A DNA stretch of 64,000 nucleotides from Arenibacter algicola (GCF_000733925.1 NZ_JPOO01000001.1:744001-808000), one strand, 5' to 3'. Shown: positions 27,901-38,088, counted from the first letter of the stretch. Program-made: numbers and translations. The notes: generated from the sequence alone by a model not told the origin.

Positions 27901-30900
27901 AATGGTTACTTCTATTACAGCGGCTTGCGTTGCACTGTTCATGTCACAAGCAAAAGGTACCACATTGGTAATGTTGGCTTCCAAGGCTATTGGTTCTCCA
28001 ATAGTCACTTGGTCCAGGGCAATACAATTCCGATTGGAGGTTACGGTGATATCCCATACCCCTGCTGCCAGTCCGGTGAAAACACCTGAACTTTGTGAAA
28101 AACTGGAAATTCCGTTGGTTATTTCATATAAGTACGGCGGATTATCATTTACCCCGACACTTGAACGCTCAAGGTTTACCGTGATACTGCCATCCATACC
28201 ACCGAAACAACTAACATCGGTCCACGCTGTGGCCAACAAGGTTATAGGTGTTGGTTCCTCCAATGAAATAGGGAGCTCAATATAACAATTCGGGGTACCT
28301 AACGTATTGTCCGTCACCCGTACCACATAATCCCCAAAAGGAACTCCTGTGAACTGATTACCAATTGGGGTGATCCCCGATGGTGATAGATCGGAAGCTA
28401 ATAACTCGGCAGTATACGAGCCCGATCCTCCGTTGACCGTAAATTCTATAACACCATCGTCAGCTGAACAACCGGGTTGTACCATTACCATAGCGCTTAC
28501 TTGTAGTTCCGGGGCGATCACAATACCCTGTATATCACTACAGCCATTACCATCCACTATTTCAATAATATGACTGCCCGAATTTAAACCAGGAATGGTT
28601 ATCATGCTGCCTACAGCGTTCAGGCCTGTAACAACCCTCGGTGCACTACCATTTACCCGCACAGTATAAGGCGCAACGCCAGCAGTTGTAAGTGTTATGT
28701 CTATTGCGTAATTTCCTTCCGATCCCAAACATTGATTGTTTACGGCAAGGCTTATTTCCGGGGAAGGATCCGATGGAACTACAACGGTATCCTGTTGAAT
28801 ACAGTTATTGGCATCCTTAATATAAACGATATAATTGCCTCCTTCCACATTAAAAACATTAGTAGAACTACCTGTCCATGTCGCTACTGTCGGAGGTGTA
28901 TCCGTAGATAAGGTAATCTGATATTCATACGGAGCAGTGCCAAACTGACCAATTGCCGCAACTTGACCGGCATTTAAGTTACAGTTATCATTTTTTATCA
29001 AGGAAGCCGTAACCTGTAAAGGATTTGTAGATTCTGAAATTGTAAAAATTTCAGAACCCACGGAGCAACCGTCATAGCTACCTCCTACCTCTTCAAATAG
29101 GACATAGTAGGTGCCCGGGGCCAAAGGACCCACATCGGTTACACTTACGCCAGTACCTACACTGGGAGGATTTACAACTACCGAACCCATAATGCCTGTT
29201 GTGCTGTTGGACTGAAAATTAAATACTTCATAATTGACATTTGTGGCATCAGGTGCATAATCGTCAATGGTAAAGCTTACATTTCCATCTGCATTTCCGG
29301 TACATGTTACGTTATTAATGGCATCCAAGTTGGTCGTTAGGTTCGAGGGTGTATCAATGGGTAGATCGGCCGTTTCAAAATAATAACAGTTACTGGTCAA
29401 GTCATGTACCACAAAACTATAGGTTATACCAGGGAGCAATCCCGTAAAGGTCGCCGTATCCCCTCCCGGAGTATCAGCAGACTGATAATCATTAATCGGG
29501 TCATCCACATATGGCGCCGTATAAGTTTCAAGAACGGCAAATTCATAATTGCCGCTCCCCAAGACTGAATTTACGGTAATGATAGCCGTACCGCCCAAAT
29601 TACAATCTACGGTGGCAGTACTTACATTAATATCCAAATCATCTGGTGGGGAAGCTATTATATTGGTTGTCCTTACAGAGCAACCATTGGCGTCTACAAC
29701 GTCTATCTCATAGATACCGAACTCCAGAATGGTAAAGGTATGGTCCTCTCCCCCTAATGTAGTTGTATAGCTATCGGTATGACCATTGTTTCCAGTAAGA
29801 TAATAAGTGTATTCTTCAGTCCCTCCACTGATATTGGTGACACTAATGGAACCAGGATCCATACCATTGCTCAGGTCGCAGGTAATGGGTGTTACCACTA
29901 TATCATAGGTTATGGGATCCGGCTCATCAATGATTATTGTTTCCGTATCCGAGCATGATTTTGAATCCGTTACGGTTACTTCATATTCACCGGCAGGTAA
30001 ACCAGAAGTTTGTTGGCCATAGACAGTTCCTGTTGTTATATTTACTACGGATATCGTGTAGGGCGGTAGTCCAGTGGTGCCATCAATATTTACCTGAATA
30101 GTACCTCCATTTTCACCATTACATAGAATTTCGGTAGTCTGAATTAACGAAAAACTGGGAAGTAAATATGGATCCACAGTTGTTGTGGTGCTTACAGTAC
30201 ATCCACTGGCATCGGTAATGTTAAACGTATAGGTGCCCGCTGTAGGTGCAGCATAAGAAAAAGGAATTCCGGGTACCGTTGTACTTGTTTGTTCCAAGGT
30301 TCCGTCCAAATAAACCTCATAGGTGTAATTGGGAGATCCATCCGCTATAGTGATTTCGATTTCCGCATCGGGCGAAACACTACAGTCCAAACCTTTGATA
30401 AGGTTTGAAGTCGCTGACAAGGTCGGAAATATTTCCAAACTGGCCGTATCGGTACAACTTTTGCTATCTATGACTTCAACGGTATAACTGCCAGGCCCCA
30501 ATCCTGTAAAATTATTTCCCGATTGATAAGCCCCTCCGTTCAATCGATATTGAAAAGGCGCCGTACCGCCAGATATAACATTTGCGGTTAAACTCAGTCC
30601 CACAGTACTATCATAACATAGATTATTGGCGATCAATTCCAAAACTGGAGGTGGAACAGGTGCAAATGCAAAATTTTGGGCAACTTCACAACCTCCTGCA
30701 TCCCTAACTGTAACCGTATAGTTCCCTGAGGTGTCATTTAGTCCTGAAAAAGTATTGTTTCCCTGTGGTCCCGTAGTGGATCCGGAAGGGTCCATCAATT
30801 CGTATTCATAACCGCCCCATCCACCGCTGGCAGTTATAGTGACCGCTCCAGTGGAAGTACATGAGATCTCTGACACGTCCAGACTTGTAATTAGAAGCGA

Positions 30901-33900
30901 GGACGGTGGAGCATTCACGGTAACGCTTGTAATTGCCGAACAGTTCGTATCACTATCGGTTATTGTTATGCTATAGGTCCCTTCGGCCAGGCCGGTCAGC
31001 GGAATGGTATTGGCAGTTGCCCCTGTATCCGAAAATGTTAAAGGTCCGGTTACCACATAGTCATAAGAAGAATTAAAATTGCCCACATTAAAAGTAATGG
31101 CGCCATCAGATAGGCCAAAACAGCTGACATTATTGATCAATTGACCGTTCACCCCAATTGGCACTACGGGAGCTATCGTATAGCTTTCTTGAATTGTGCA
31201 ACCCTTATCATCCGTAACCTGAAAGGTATATGTTTTTGGGGATAGGCCCGTGAAGGTAGCATTGTTACCATTATTCACCACATCCGAAGCGGGTGCTATA
31301 ATTTCATAGATAAAAGGGGCATTGCCATCAACAACGGTAACAGTGACATCCGAGACCAAATTAGGGCACACTGGCTGCGTGGAAGTAAATATAAGATCAG
31401 TAGGTGGATCTAAAGGGTCGAGTATTATTGGATCGGTCATCATGACACAACTGACCGCGTCCCTGATCGTTATGGTATAGGTACCCTCGGTGAGCCCAGT
31501 AAATCTTTCGGCACCCGGACCGGAGAAAAAGTTCACTCCATCTATACTGTATTCATATGGCGCGGTTCCGCCCGTTACGTTTTGCGCCTCAATTATTCCG
31601 TCCTGCAAACAGGTATAACCCTGAATCAATACGGCATTACCGCCAAGGGAATTGGCCGGCTGCGAAATGGTATGATACTCAAAATAATCACAGGAAGCAC
31701 TTCCTTTCCGTTGGTTTATGACAATGGCATAGTCGCCTGCCGCTAAGCCAGGGAAATTACCCGAGGTATTGGTAGACAGGGCATTATTATAATCATAATT
31801 TTCTTCGTCAAATGTGGCTGCGTCAAAAAGATAATAAGTTAGTTGATACCCATTGCTGTTGACGAGGTTGAATCTTATTGTTCCACTGGATTCCCCGTAA
31901 CACAGTACATCGATTACGGAAGTGGCATTGTATTCTGCAGCAGGCCTAAACTCAATGGCTACCGTATTGGAAATGGACGGGCAATTGAACCTGTCGACTA
32001 CTATAAACGTATACTCCCCTGGATCATAGATGTCAAAGATCTGGCTTGTCTGGTATGCCGAGGCCGGAATATCACCGACCGAAGGATAAGAAATTACAGT
32101 ATCCCCATCTTCATTGACATAGGACCAAATAGCATAGGTATGTGGCGTTTTTCCTCCGCCAGAGCTCATGAGGATATTACCCTCTTTGCAGGTAATGTGC
32201 TGCGAAACCCTTGCTTCTAAATATAGGTTATTGAAGTTTTCTATTGCTATTTGTTCCGTATGTGAACAACCATCGGCCGTTCTGGCTATCGCTATATAAT
32301 TTCCTGGGTTTAGATTTTCAAAAGTAAAATTATTGTCCTGTTGCGACGTTTCGCTATCCACAAGCGTTCCCTGGCCTCCATTGGAGCCATCATCCAACCT
32401 GATCTCAAATTCATAATTGGGCGGGGCCCCGATAATCTGTATGTTGACCGATCCAAGGCCGGAACAAGTTACCGGGGTTGTGCTTACAGCATAGGTTGCG
32501 TTCCTTTCCAGAATACCTATGTCCGGTGTACTAAAGATACAGGCCCCAGGGATAGGCATCCCTGCATTGTCCAATTGTACAACTTCTACACGGTAACCAC
32601 CATTTTGTCCCGTGACGAAATTAAAACTCGGACCGTTGTTCGCACTAAAAGGTATTATGATATTACCATTTGCTGCATTGACCAGTTGATAACCATAACC
32701 ATTCCCTAAGTTCGTGATAGTTATGTTACCGGGGCTTGCGCAGATAATATCCTTTTTGTTGTATTGTATGTCAAGATCGTTTTGGAACACATTAAAATAG
32801 AAACGGCTGAAACAACCATTTTGATAATTGACCACCAAACGGAACTTTCCTGCAGTATTGGCCGTATAACTGGAACCAGAGGCTATTGGATTCCATGTAC
32901 ATGTGGCATTCTTGTTAGCACAATTATCCCCGGAATCCGAACAACTCCCTTCTACCAACTGCTCCCAAGAAATACTCATAGCATCGCTAATGGCAACTTG
33001 GAGCAATTGTGTATCGTTTGACCCACATAAGAAAATCTTGGGCAATGGGCTACCATCAATGGAACAACTCACTATTTCACCTGAAATATTATTGGTGGGA
33101 TCGGTATCGCCATTTAAGTTGTTGAAATAATCAACTATTGGATTGGTCTGGGTAGCTCCATAAAGTTCCACATTTATAGTTTCAACAAAGCCTTTACAGG
33201 GATCTGCGACTATTTTATCCACTAGATATGTTCCTATCCTGTCTACGATCAAAGTGCTGGCATCGTTATCCGGGTCTCCATCGTCCAATATAGAATCTGT
33301 TGCATCGATTTGATTATTGCCATTATCATCCCTATACCATACATAATCGTCAAATCCATCACCAACATTCAAAATTAATTGTTCACCACAAAGTTTGACT
33401 GTGCTGGTGAAGGTACAGTCATTCAGGTCGTCCAATAGGAAGTTTGTCGCCCCGGGCACTACAAACCCACAAGTGTTAAAGTCATGGACACTGGGGTCAT
33501 CGGTAATTATGTTGTTGTTGATAGCACCGGAATAGGTGGAAAAGGCCAAATTCTGAATTTGATCGGAACAGGCATCTACAAAGTCATAGCAGTTTTCGGC
33601 TACCTTTACCCGCATACGAATACTGTATTCCGGATCATTTTCTTGAACAAGGCCATCTGGAATGTTGAATATAATCGTTCTGGTCGATTCATCGAAAGAA
33701 TAGGTAACCCCAACCGGCAGAACCAAATTGGTCTCGTCCAATGTCACGTTTATAGGCAATACATCGCGTATCGTATAATTCACCGTATCATCATTACCTA
33801 TATTCTGAAATGTAAGGACATAATCAAGGGTCTGGCCCAGATTCACTCCCAAGCCTGTAATATCATTACCCCCGATATCCTCCACCCTTTTTTCCAGAAC

Positions 33901-35094
33901 AATTTCCGGTTCGATCTGTTCAACCAAAAAAGCGGCAAGGAATGCACCATAACCATCGCCTGTAGATGTAAACCGCATAGTCGCTCCAGTTTCATCGTTG
34001 GGCAGTATTGAATTGCTTGGATTGTTCAGATCAAAGATATCCAGATCCAATCCCAGGGTATTGGTTCCAAAAGGTGTCCGGGTAGATACTTGGGTGTCAT
34101 TGTCCGATATCGTAGAATTAAAAAAGTTGTTGGCCGGGTTCAGATTGGTGGTGGACAGGTTTGTATATGATGCAGTCATGTTCGCCTTCAAAGCGAACCT
34201 ATCGTTGGTTATGCTCCTATCTCCTTCCAAAGCCCCTACGGCCAATCTTGCATTTACGGGAAAACCGGAAGGTAGGGTCTTAAATCCGTTTACGTTTACA
34301 TCAACGGACCCAATACTTCCGGACAAACCTGCATAGCCGTCAAACAATGAAATAAATTTCCCTGTTTGTGAAGGATTTTCATAAATGACGACCATCACCC
34401 ATCCTGCCGAACTGGAGCCGTTCCTAACCCCCTTTGTAGCGCGGATATTGGCTATGGTATATTCACCATTTGGGTTCGGATTGGCCCGTACCAGATCTGT
34501 TATGTTTTTATAACATATGTAGGGAGAATCCTTGAAAGAGTTATTGATATTGCTGTAATCATAACCATCGAAAATTATATCATCCTCTTCTCCAATTAGG
34601 TCTGGAGCAGTATCCGCAGTTAGGTCGATATAGCTACCTCCAGGAACCTTAAATTTAATATTGAACCAATCCTCAATTCTTTGGGTACCGGTAAATTGCG
34701 CAGAGCCATCGGTACTTCTTTCATTTGGATATGTTGCCGCCCAATAAAGTCCCGCATAGCGAATTTGGGAACAGGATGGATCAGGAACACTTAGCTCCGC
34801 ACTACTGGAACTAAAAGTGGAGGAATCACCATCGATATCGATATACTCCATCCAAAGACTGTTGTTGTTTTCGGTACCATTGTATGGGGTATTCGCCAGA
34901 GAAGGGTCCACTTGGGAGGCCCTGTTCAAGATGTTGTTCCCGACCAGTATGATATCTCCCCGTAAATCTATATTGCCGCCATTAAGCCGAGGAGCAAAAG
35001 GAACAGCCACTTGCGCATGAGATAAGAAAAGGTTTCCAATAAGTAGGATAAGGAATATTTCAACTCGCCTGTTTATAAATTGGGTGGTTCTCAT
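24919..35094 (-). CDS. SprB-like giant gliding adhesin, T9SS type B substrate
   Basis: 3391 residues. A signal peptide (about 1-27, NLFLSHAQ) is followed by an N-terminal region (30-390) typical of flavobacterial giant surface proteins (GNIDLRGDIILVGNN; RYAGLYWAATYP), a DUF11-like domain (about 395-490; EIVLEKRVEDIGGN) and a connecting region. About 28 SprB-type repeats follow (to ~3260), each ending in a version of FTGLxxGxYTVxVxDxxGC. The last ~85 residues are the gliding-type C-terminal domain (MPNFYTPNGDGMNDFW ... KIYDRYGRVVARL ... LPTGDYWYVVQF). SprB in F. johnsoniae is the mobile adhesin that drives gliding; this is a smaller relative. Being inside a probable island is unusual for such a gene. 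Confidence 0.95.
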   Translation of the reverse strand: MRTTQFINRRVEIFLILLIGNLFLSHAQVAVPFAPRLNGGNIDLRGDIILVGNNILNRASQVDPSLANTPYNGTENNNSLWMEYIDIDGDSSTFSSSSAELSVPDPSCSQIRYAGLYWAATYPNERSTDGSAQFTGTQRIEDWFNIKFKVPGGSYIDLTADTAPDLIGEEDDIIFDGYDYSNINNSFKDSPYICYKNITDLVRANPNPNGEYTIANIRATKGVRNGSSSAGWVMVVIYENPSQTGKFISLFDGYAGLSGSIGSVDVNVNGFKTLPSGFPVNARLAVGALEGDRSITNDRFALKANMTASYTNLSTTNLNPANNFFNSTISDNDTQVSTRTPFGTNTLGLDLDIFDLNNPSNSILPNDETGATMRFTSTGDGYGAFLAAFLVEQIEPEIVLEKRVEDIGGNDITGLGVNLGQTLDYVLTFQNIGNDDTVNYTIRDVLPINVTLDETNLVLPVGVTYSFDESTRTIIFNIPDGLVQENDPEYSIRMRVKVAENCYDFVDACSDQIQNLAFSTYSGAINNNIITDDPSVHDFNTCGFVVPGATNFLLDDLNDCTFTSTVKLCGEQLILNVGDGFDDYVWYRDDNGNNQIDATDSILDDGDPDNDASTLIVDRIGTYLVDKIVADPCKGFVETINVELYGATQTNPIVDYFNNLNGDTDPTNNISGEIVSCSIDGSPLPKIFLCGSNDTQLLQVAISDAMSISWEQLVEGSCSDSGDNCANKNATCTWNPIASGSSYTANTAGKFRLVVNYQNGCFSRFYFNVFQNDLDIQYNKKDIICASPGNITITNLGNGYGYQLVNAANGNIIIPFSANNGPSFNFVTGQNGGYRVEVVQLDNAGMPIPGACIFSTPDIGILERNATYAVSTTPVTCSGLGSVNIQIIGAPPNYEFEIRLDDGSNGGQGTLVDSETSQQDNNFTFENLNPGNYIAIARTADGCSHTEQIAIENFNNLYLEARVSQHITCKEGNILMSSGGGKTPHTYAIWSYVNEDGDTVISYPSVGDIPASAYQTSQIFDIYDPGEYTFIVVDRFNCPSISNTVAIEFRPAAEYNATSVIDVLCYGESSGTIRFNLVNSNGYQLTYYLFDAATFDEENYDYNNALSTNTSGNFPGLAAGDYAIVINQRKGSASCDYFEYHTISQPANSLGGNAVLIQGYTCLQDGIIEAQNVTGGTAPYEYSIDGVNFFSGPGAERFTGLTEGTYTITIRDAVSCVMMTDPIILDPLDPPTDLIFTSTQPVCPNLVSDVTVTVVDGNAPFIYEIIAPASDVVNNGNNATFTGLSPKTYTFQVTDDKGCTIQESYTIAPVVPIGVNGQLINNVSCFGLSDGAITFNVGNFNSSYDYVVTGPLTFSDTGATANTIPLTGLAEGTYSITITDSDTNCSAITSVTVNAPPSSLLITSLDVSEISCTSTGAVTITASGGWGGYEYELMDPSGSTTGPQGNNTFSGLNDTSGNYTVTVRDAGGCEVAQNFAFAPVPPPVLELIANNLCYDSTVGLSLTANVISGGTAPFQYRLNGGAYQSGNNFTGLGPGSYTVEVIDSKSCTDTASLEIFPTLSATSNLIKGLDCSVSPDAEIEITIADGSPNYTYEVYLDGTLEQTSTTVPGIPFSYAAPTAGTYTFNITDASGCTVSTTTTVDPYLLPSFSLIQTTEILCNGENGGTIQVNIDGTTGLPPYTISVVNITTGTVYGQQTSGLPAGEYEVTVTDSKSCSDTETIIIDEPDPITYDIVVTPITCDLSNGMDPGSISVTNISGGTEEYTYYLTGNNGHTDSYTTTLGGEDHTFTILEFGIYEIDVVDANGCSVRTTNIIASPPDDLDINVSTATVDCNLGGTAIITVNSVLGSGNYEFAVLETYTAPYVDDPINDYQSADTPGGDTATFTGLLPGITYSFVVHDLTSNCYYFETADLPIDTPSNLTTNLDAINNVTCTGNADGNVSFTIDDYAPDATNVNYEVFNFQSNSTTGIMGSVVVNPPSVGTGVSVTDVGPLAPGTYYVLFEEVGGSYDGCSVGSEIFTISESTNPLQVTASLIKNDNCNLNAGQVAAIGQFGTAPYEYQITLSTDTPPTVATWTGSSTNVFNVEGGNYIVYIKDANNCIQQDTVVVPSDPSPEISLAVNNQCLGSEGNYAIDITLTTAGVAPYTVRVNGSAPRVVTGLNAVGSMITIPGLNSGSHIIEIVDGNGCSDIQGIVIAPELQVSAMVMVQPGCSADDGVIEFTVNGGSGSYTAELLASDLSPSGITPIGNQFTGVPFGDYVVRVTDNTLGTPNCYIELPISLEEPTPITLLATAWTDVSCFGGMDGSITVNLERSSVGVNDNPPYLYEITNGISSFSQSSGVFTGLAAGVWDITVTSNRNCIALDQVTIGEPIALEANITNVVPFACDMNSATQAAVIEVTITSGTGTPNYFYSVNGGNFLPTLGTVFTYEALNAGNYDIVIRDANGCLFALPTQTVEPLNTFTASISQISAISCAGPEEIVITVADDGNPANSYSFELLPLGNPNGILTGTPTNTSASYNLNAVGNYTFRITDLTTGCYIDTAPYDIAPYDLMDILATATSPVTCLGDGNGTMDFQITGYSGAIDYEVFTQNGVSVQTGLGNSASTPLTINGLSGGNYFIRVTQTEFPYCSDDSNVIAISSPNMPLTAIVDPVAEAECTDNMGEILVGPSGGYAPYDIVLTNATTGQVYNADDVGAMLFTELSAGNFIVQVTDNFGCIYLDAEVLSPAVPIIANAIPLTTMLSCYNDNNATVTAIVTSGGSGNYEYRLNYYDDAGSLLDFTSGEQTSNTFTGLGAGIYSITVTDGWNCDVETNQVTITQPPMVFASLVRTDPLTCATGAEFELTAIGGSGTYEYSSDNITFLPMTSNPMGIPDLGVLGAGTYQYYVRDAINGCGAIVSNAVTENPIEPLTLTVNRTSAYINCTGEGTAVIYAGATGGLGNYQYELYLNSIEPANRLVGPQGAGVFKDLVAGTYWVNVTSEDCTTAPEQVVIEEPLPLSYTDQVVDVNCFGEENGSITVNLAGGAGGYIYSISPNLDKFDSINTFTDLAPGDYAVIAQDQNGCFEYLEYTITEPAVIEVSATTAPETCIGNADGTISLSISGGTAPYRTAINSNADSDYILGRTDFSDLSAGDYLIFIKDAQDCETFIVATIEPGVNLSATVEPIYECIGNTPNNYVNIILEDQSVLAEVMYGLDTTDPEEMQMDPNFRNIATGDHYIAIAHANGCIETVGFYIENYEPLTLSLEQSNVNEITAVAQGGRLEYTFYLNGIDMGGNSTYRIRRTGTYEVRVVDENGCEAIADIFMEFVDIKMPNFYTPNGDGMNDFWKPGNAEYFPDLTVKIYDRYGRVVARLSNIDGWDGTYEGKELPTGDYWYVVQFNEEDYKREFFGHFTLYR

Positions 35095-35208
35095 ATCTTT
35101 GGTAGGTTATTGCGGACTATTGTAGTGCTAAGTATCTAATTGGGGATTTGGAAACTAAGGGAAAAGAAATAGTCATTTTTTAAATGGGATTCCAGCCTTT
35201 CTTTTAAC

Positions 35209-36060
35209 CTATGGGCCGTGACCATTTTTGTAATCCTTTCCTTTATTGGATGGTTCTTGGTTTGTAAAATCAGTCTTAAGCAATTTGGGCTTTCTGGTTG
35301 TTATTTCATGTAAATGGGGTATTACAAAATCATTATTTTTTAGTTGCGATATTTTCAGTTTGGGTAAGAATATTACCCTTTCAGGGAAATCCCCAGAAAC
35401 ATCGTTCTCGTCTAGGATCATAGATTTCAGATTGGAAGGTGACCCAATGCTTTCTGCAACTGGACCATTAAATCTATTGTGTGCAAGATCTATTTGCTCT
35501 AATGACTTCACATCTCCTAGTTTCACAGGAAGGTGATCGTACAGTTCGTTATAAGAAAACTGCAGTAATTTTAAATGACTCAATTTTCGCATACCTTGAG
35601 GGAACATAGCGGACAATTTGTTGTATAACAAATCCATGATCACCAATCGTCCAATTCCGCCCAGATTTTTGGGAATACTTCCACTAAGTTGGTTTTTTCC
35701 TAAAGCAATAACAATTAGTTTCCTTAACTTAGAAATACTTGGGGAAATATTGCCCTGTATAGAATTCAAAGCTAAATTTTGCACCCTTAAATTGGACAGT
35801 TCTACAATTGAATTGGGAAGTTTTCTGGATAGATTGTTCCTGAACAATTTAATGGTCATAAGAGTATTGTTCTCCACACGGACCCCGTACCATGTGGAAA
35901 TTGGGCCGATCAAATCCCGCGGTATCGACCAATCAGGTCCATTCGTACTTGTATATAAATTTAAAAGTGAGCGTTTTTCAGGCTCATGAATCCCTCCAAA
36001 AACTACTTGAACCGTTTTCAGAAATAAAACGAGAATAATTGATACTGTATCCATTTTCAA
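35209..36060 (-). CDS. Secreted plant-type leucine-rich-repeat protein
   Basis: 283 residues. A hydrophobic signal segment (about 5-22) precedes the N-cap EKRSLLNLYTSTNGPDWSIP, typical of bacterial proteins with plant-type LRRs, then about seven 23-24-residue repeats of the form LxxLxLxxNxLSGxIPxxLGxL (about 70-245). The tail is short and charged and has no T9SS sorting domain. It reads the same way as the adhesin 114 bases downstream and may be co-transcribed. It is a paralogue of the two LRR genes at 52.4-54.2 kb. Start may be Met1 or Met3. Confidence 0.88.
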   Translation of the reverse strand: MKMDTVSIILVLFLKTVQVVFGGIHEPEKRSLLNLYTSTNGPDWSIPRDLIGPISTWYGVRVENNTLMTIKLFRNNLSRKLPNSIVELSNLRVQNLALNSIQGNISPSISKLRKLIVIALGKNQLSGSIPKNLGGIGRLVIMDLLYNKLSAMFPQGMRKLSHLKLLQFSYNELYDHLPVKLGDVKSLEQIDLAHNRFNGPVAESIGSPSNLKSMILDENDVSGDFPERVIFLPKLKISQLKNNDFVIPHLHEITTRKPKLLKTDFTNQEPSNKGKDYKNGHGP

Positions 36061-36442
36061 ATGATCAATAAGCCTTTTTATATGATAAGCCTGAATTCTT
36101 TAAATTTAGGTTTATATAGTTGAGATAGATGTATAAGTGATATTCCTTAATTCATAAATGGCGTTAAACAATGAATTAAAGTAATCACAATCTTGGACGA
36201 AGTGCAAAAATAATCGTTGAATGTTAGGGCTAGTGCCAATTTATGTTGTGAAAGGACAATAATCTGTGGTTTAGAGATGGGGCATATTGGTATTTAAAAG
36301 TGATTCAACTCTGATGGATCCATGTCCAAAATCCATAAAACACATCTTTGGGTTATTAAAAATAATACGATTTTTGGCACGAATTTATTGCTTGGTGTTT
36401 TGGTCGATACTTATCATATTTTGATTTATTCAAAATAGAATA
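36061..36442. other. Intergenic, no gene seen
   Basis: AT-rich spacer upstream of the LRR gene. I see no coding frame and no matching -7 box. Confidence 0.5.
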
Positions 36443-36471
36443 AGGCTGTCCAAATAAAATTCAGACAGCCT
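36443..36471 (-). terminator. Terminator of the DUF4382 gene
   Basis: AGGCTGTC (36443-36450) pairs perfectly with GACAGCCT (36464-36471) across a 13-base loop. It lies 28 bases past the leftward stop codon and is followed by a T-rich stretch on the minus strand. Confidence 0.75.
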
Positions 36472-36499
36472 CTTTATTATATTACGATTTGAAGGACCT

Positions 36500-37360
36500 T
36501 TAGTTCCCTTCTTCCGTTGCTACAGAATTATTAAGTTCAAAATCCTGTACAGTTTTGTTCCCTGCAACAATTTCAATGTCTTCGGCAGATTGTACATCGT
36601 ATCCTTCAAGATCCACGGTCACATCATAGTCCCCGGACAAAAGACCCATAACCATATAGGCGCCGGTCTCATCGGTAAAAGTTGTTGTATTTAAGGTATC
36701 TGCTGCAAAAATCGATACTTGTGCCCCTTCCATTCCAACGGCTATTTCTTCTTGTATGCTCGTCACCATTCCTGCGAGGCTACCAGCAGTAGTAAGGTTA
36801 CTAGCTTTTATTACCGGCTTAAAATTAAATCCAGTGATGTCGGCAATATCATTACTGTTCCCTTTTGGAACGAAGGATCTGCTTACATCAAAATCCAACA
36901 ACAAGTCGGCACTTAAATTACCGGTTACTGTTACACCAGGTTTTATAAAGACTTTTATACCAGTTTGTTCACCACTGGGAACATCTAATCTATAAGTAGT
37001 ACCATCCGTAAGTACTACATTGACGCCTTTCACATAGACCCTTACAAGATCATATGTGCCAACTGGAACTTCAGTATTTACGACAGTTTCTGTAATGCCA
37101 TTGGTCAGGTCCAAAAGATTTATCTCCATTTCTTGTTCCATTAGAACAACAAATGAATCGTCCGTTTCCCCATCCTTGTTTCGGGCATCAATTTTAAATA
37201 AGGTAACATTCGCCTCGGCAACCAAATCATGTGGAAAAGGGGCATCTGTCAATTGAATTGACATTTTTCCCATTTTTGCACTCTCGTCGTTATTATCTGT
37301 ACAGCCAACGAATATGGCAAAACTGGTAAATAAAATAAATGACAACAATTTAATTTTCAT
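36500..37360 (-). CDS. DUF4382 lipoprotein with C-terminal carboxypeptidase-regulatory-like domain
   Basis: ATG 37360 gives MKIKLLSFILFTSFAIFVGC, a clean lipoprotein signal peptide with its Cys at residue 20; the frame continues upstream to 37438 but that would put 26 odd residues before it. A DUF4382 domain follows (about 30-160; GKMSIQLTDAPFPHDLVAEANVTLFKI ... VPVGTYDLVRVYVKG), then a carboxypeptidase-regulatory-like domain (about 195-270; TDETGAYMVMGLLSGDYDVTVDLEGYD). It should be an envelope lipoprotein; its function is unknown. A perfect 7-bp hairpin (GCCCGAA-TAG-TTCGGGC) lies in the leader. Confidence 0.88.
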   Translation of the reverse strand: MKIKLLSFILFTSFAIFVGCTDNNDESAKMGKMSIQLTDAPFPHDLVAEANVTLFKIDARNKDGETDDSFVVLMEQEMEINLLDLTNGITETVVNTEVPVGTYDLVRVYVKGVNVVLTDGTTYRLDVPSGEQTGIKVFIKPGVTVTGNLSADLLLDFDVSRSFVPKGNSNDIADITGFNFKPVIKASNLTTAGSLAGMVTSIQEEIAVGMEGAQVSIFAADTLNTTTFTDETGAYMVMGLLSGDYDVTVDLEGYDVQSAEDIEIVAGNKTVQDFELNNSVATEEGN

Positions 37361-37677
37361 AATTTTAGATTTTTTGTTCAACATTTTTAAGTAGGTTTTA
37401 GCCCGAATAGTTCGGGCAATTAATATGTATAACAACACAAAGCATATAAAACCCTACCGTTAAAATCAATTTTTTTAGGTTATTTCGATGAAATACAGGC
37501 TTTAAAAGTTTGCTTTATTGTAAAGATATACGGGTCCAATCACCATAATAGTTCATTTCACAACTATAAATTTTCTCAATCGAACCAAAAATGTAGGTTT
37601 TCAATCCTTGGAGCTGTAATAAGTGTAATATAAATTCCTTGGCACCACAATGATAATTAGAGCGAAGATTATTGATT
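37361..37677. other. Leader and spacer with one hairpin
   Basis: Holds the inverted repeat GCCCGAA / TTCGGGC (37401-37417), 41 bases before the DUF4382 start, possibly a 5' UTR structure. The rest, up to the IS3 left end, shows no gene. Confidence 0.45.
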
Positions 37678-37710
37678 TGACCCGTCCTGAAATATGTATA
37701 CAAAAAACCA

Positions 37711-38088
37711 ATGTATATGTATAAAAATGATGGATATGTAAGACGTTACAGCGAAAGCTTTAAGCTCAAGATTCTCGCAGAACTTACGAAAGGAAACCAT
37801 TCCAAAAGGCAAATTGCATTAACTTACGGGATACAATCCAGTACTATCAACGTATGGATCAAGAAGTATGGACGTAAAGATTTAATGAACACCCGTGTAA
37901 CCGTGCAAACAGACGATGAATTCACCCGTATCAAAGCCCTTCAGAAAGAGCTGAAGCAACTCAAGGACCTCCTGATCAAAAAGGACCTTGATAAGCTCGT
38001 TACCGACAGCTATCTTCAAGTGGCCGCCGAGAACCTGGGGTACAAAGATGTTGAGGAACTAAAAAAAAACTTAAACATCGAGCCCTGA
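37711..38088 (+). CDS. IS3-family transposase OrfA
   Basis: 125 residues: a helix-turn-helix of the transposase_8 type (YSESFKLKILAELTKGNHSKRQIALTYGIQSSTINVWIKKYG) and a C-terminal leucine-rich coiled coil (IKALQKELKQLKDLLIKKDL) for assembly with OrfB. Its TGA overlaps the OrfB ATG (TGATG), so OrfB could be made by coupling; a frameshift product, usual in IS3, would need slippage before that point. Start is ATG 37711 or the ATG two codons on. Confidence 0.92.
   Translation: MYMYKNDGYVRRYSESFKLKILAELTKGNHSKRQIALTYGIQSSTINVWIKKYGRKDLMNTRVTVQTDDEFTRIKALQKELKQLKDLLIKKDLDKLVTDSYLQVAAENLGYKDVEELKKNLNIEP

Noticed and set aside
31843..34336. Several 80-175-codon plus-strand ORFs under the giant adhesin gene
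   Set aside because: Shadows of a single well-supported 3391-codon gene; no starts or motifs of their own.
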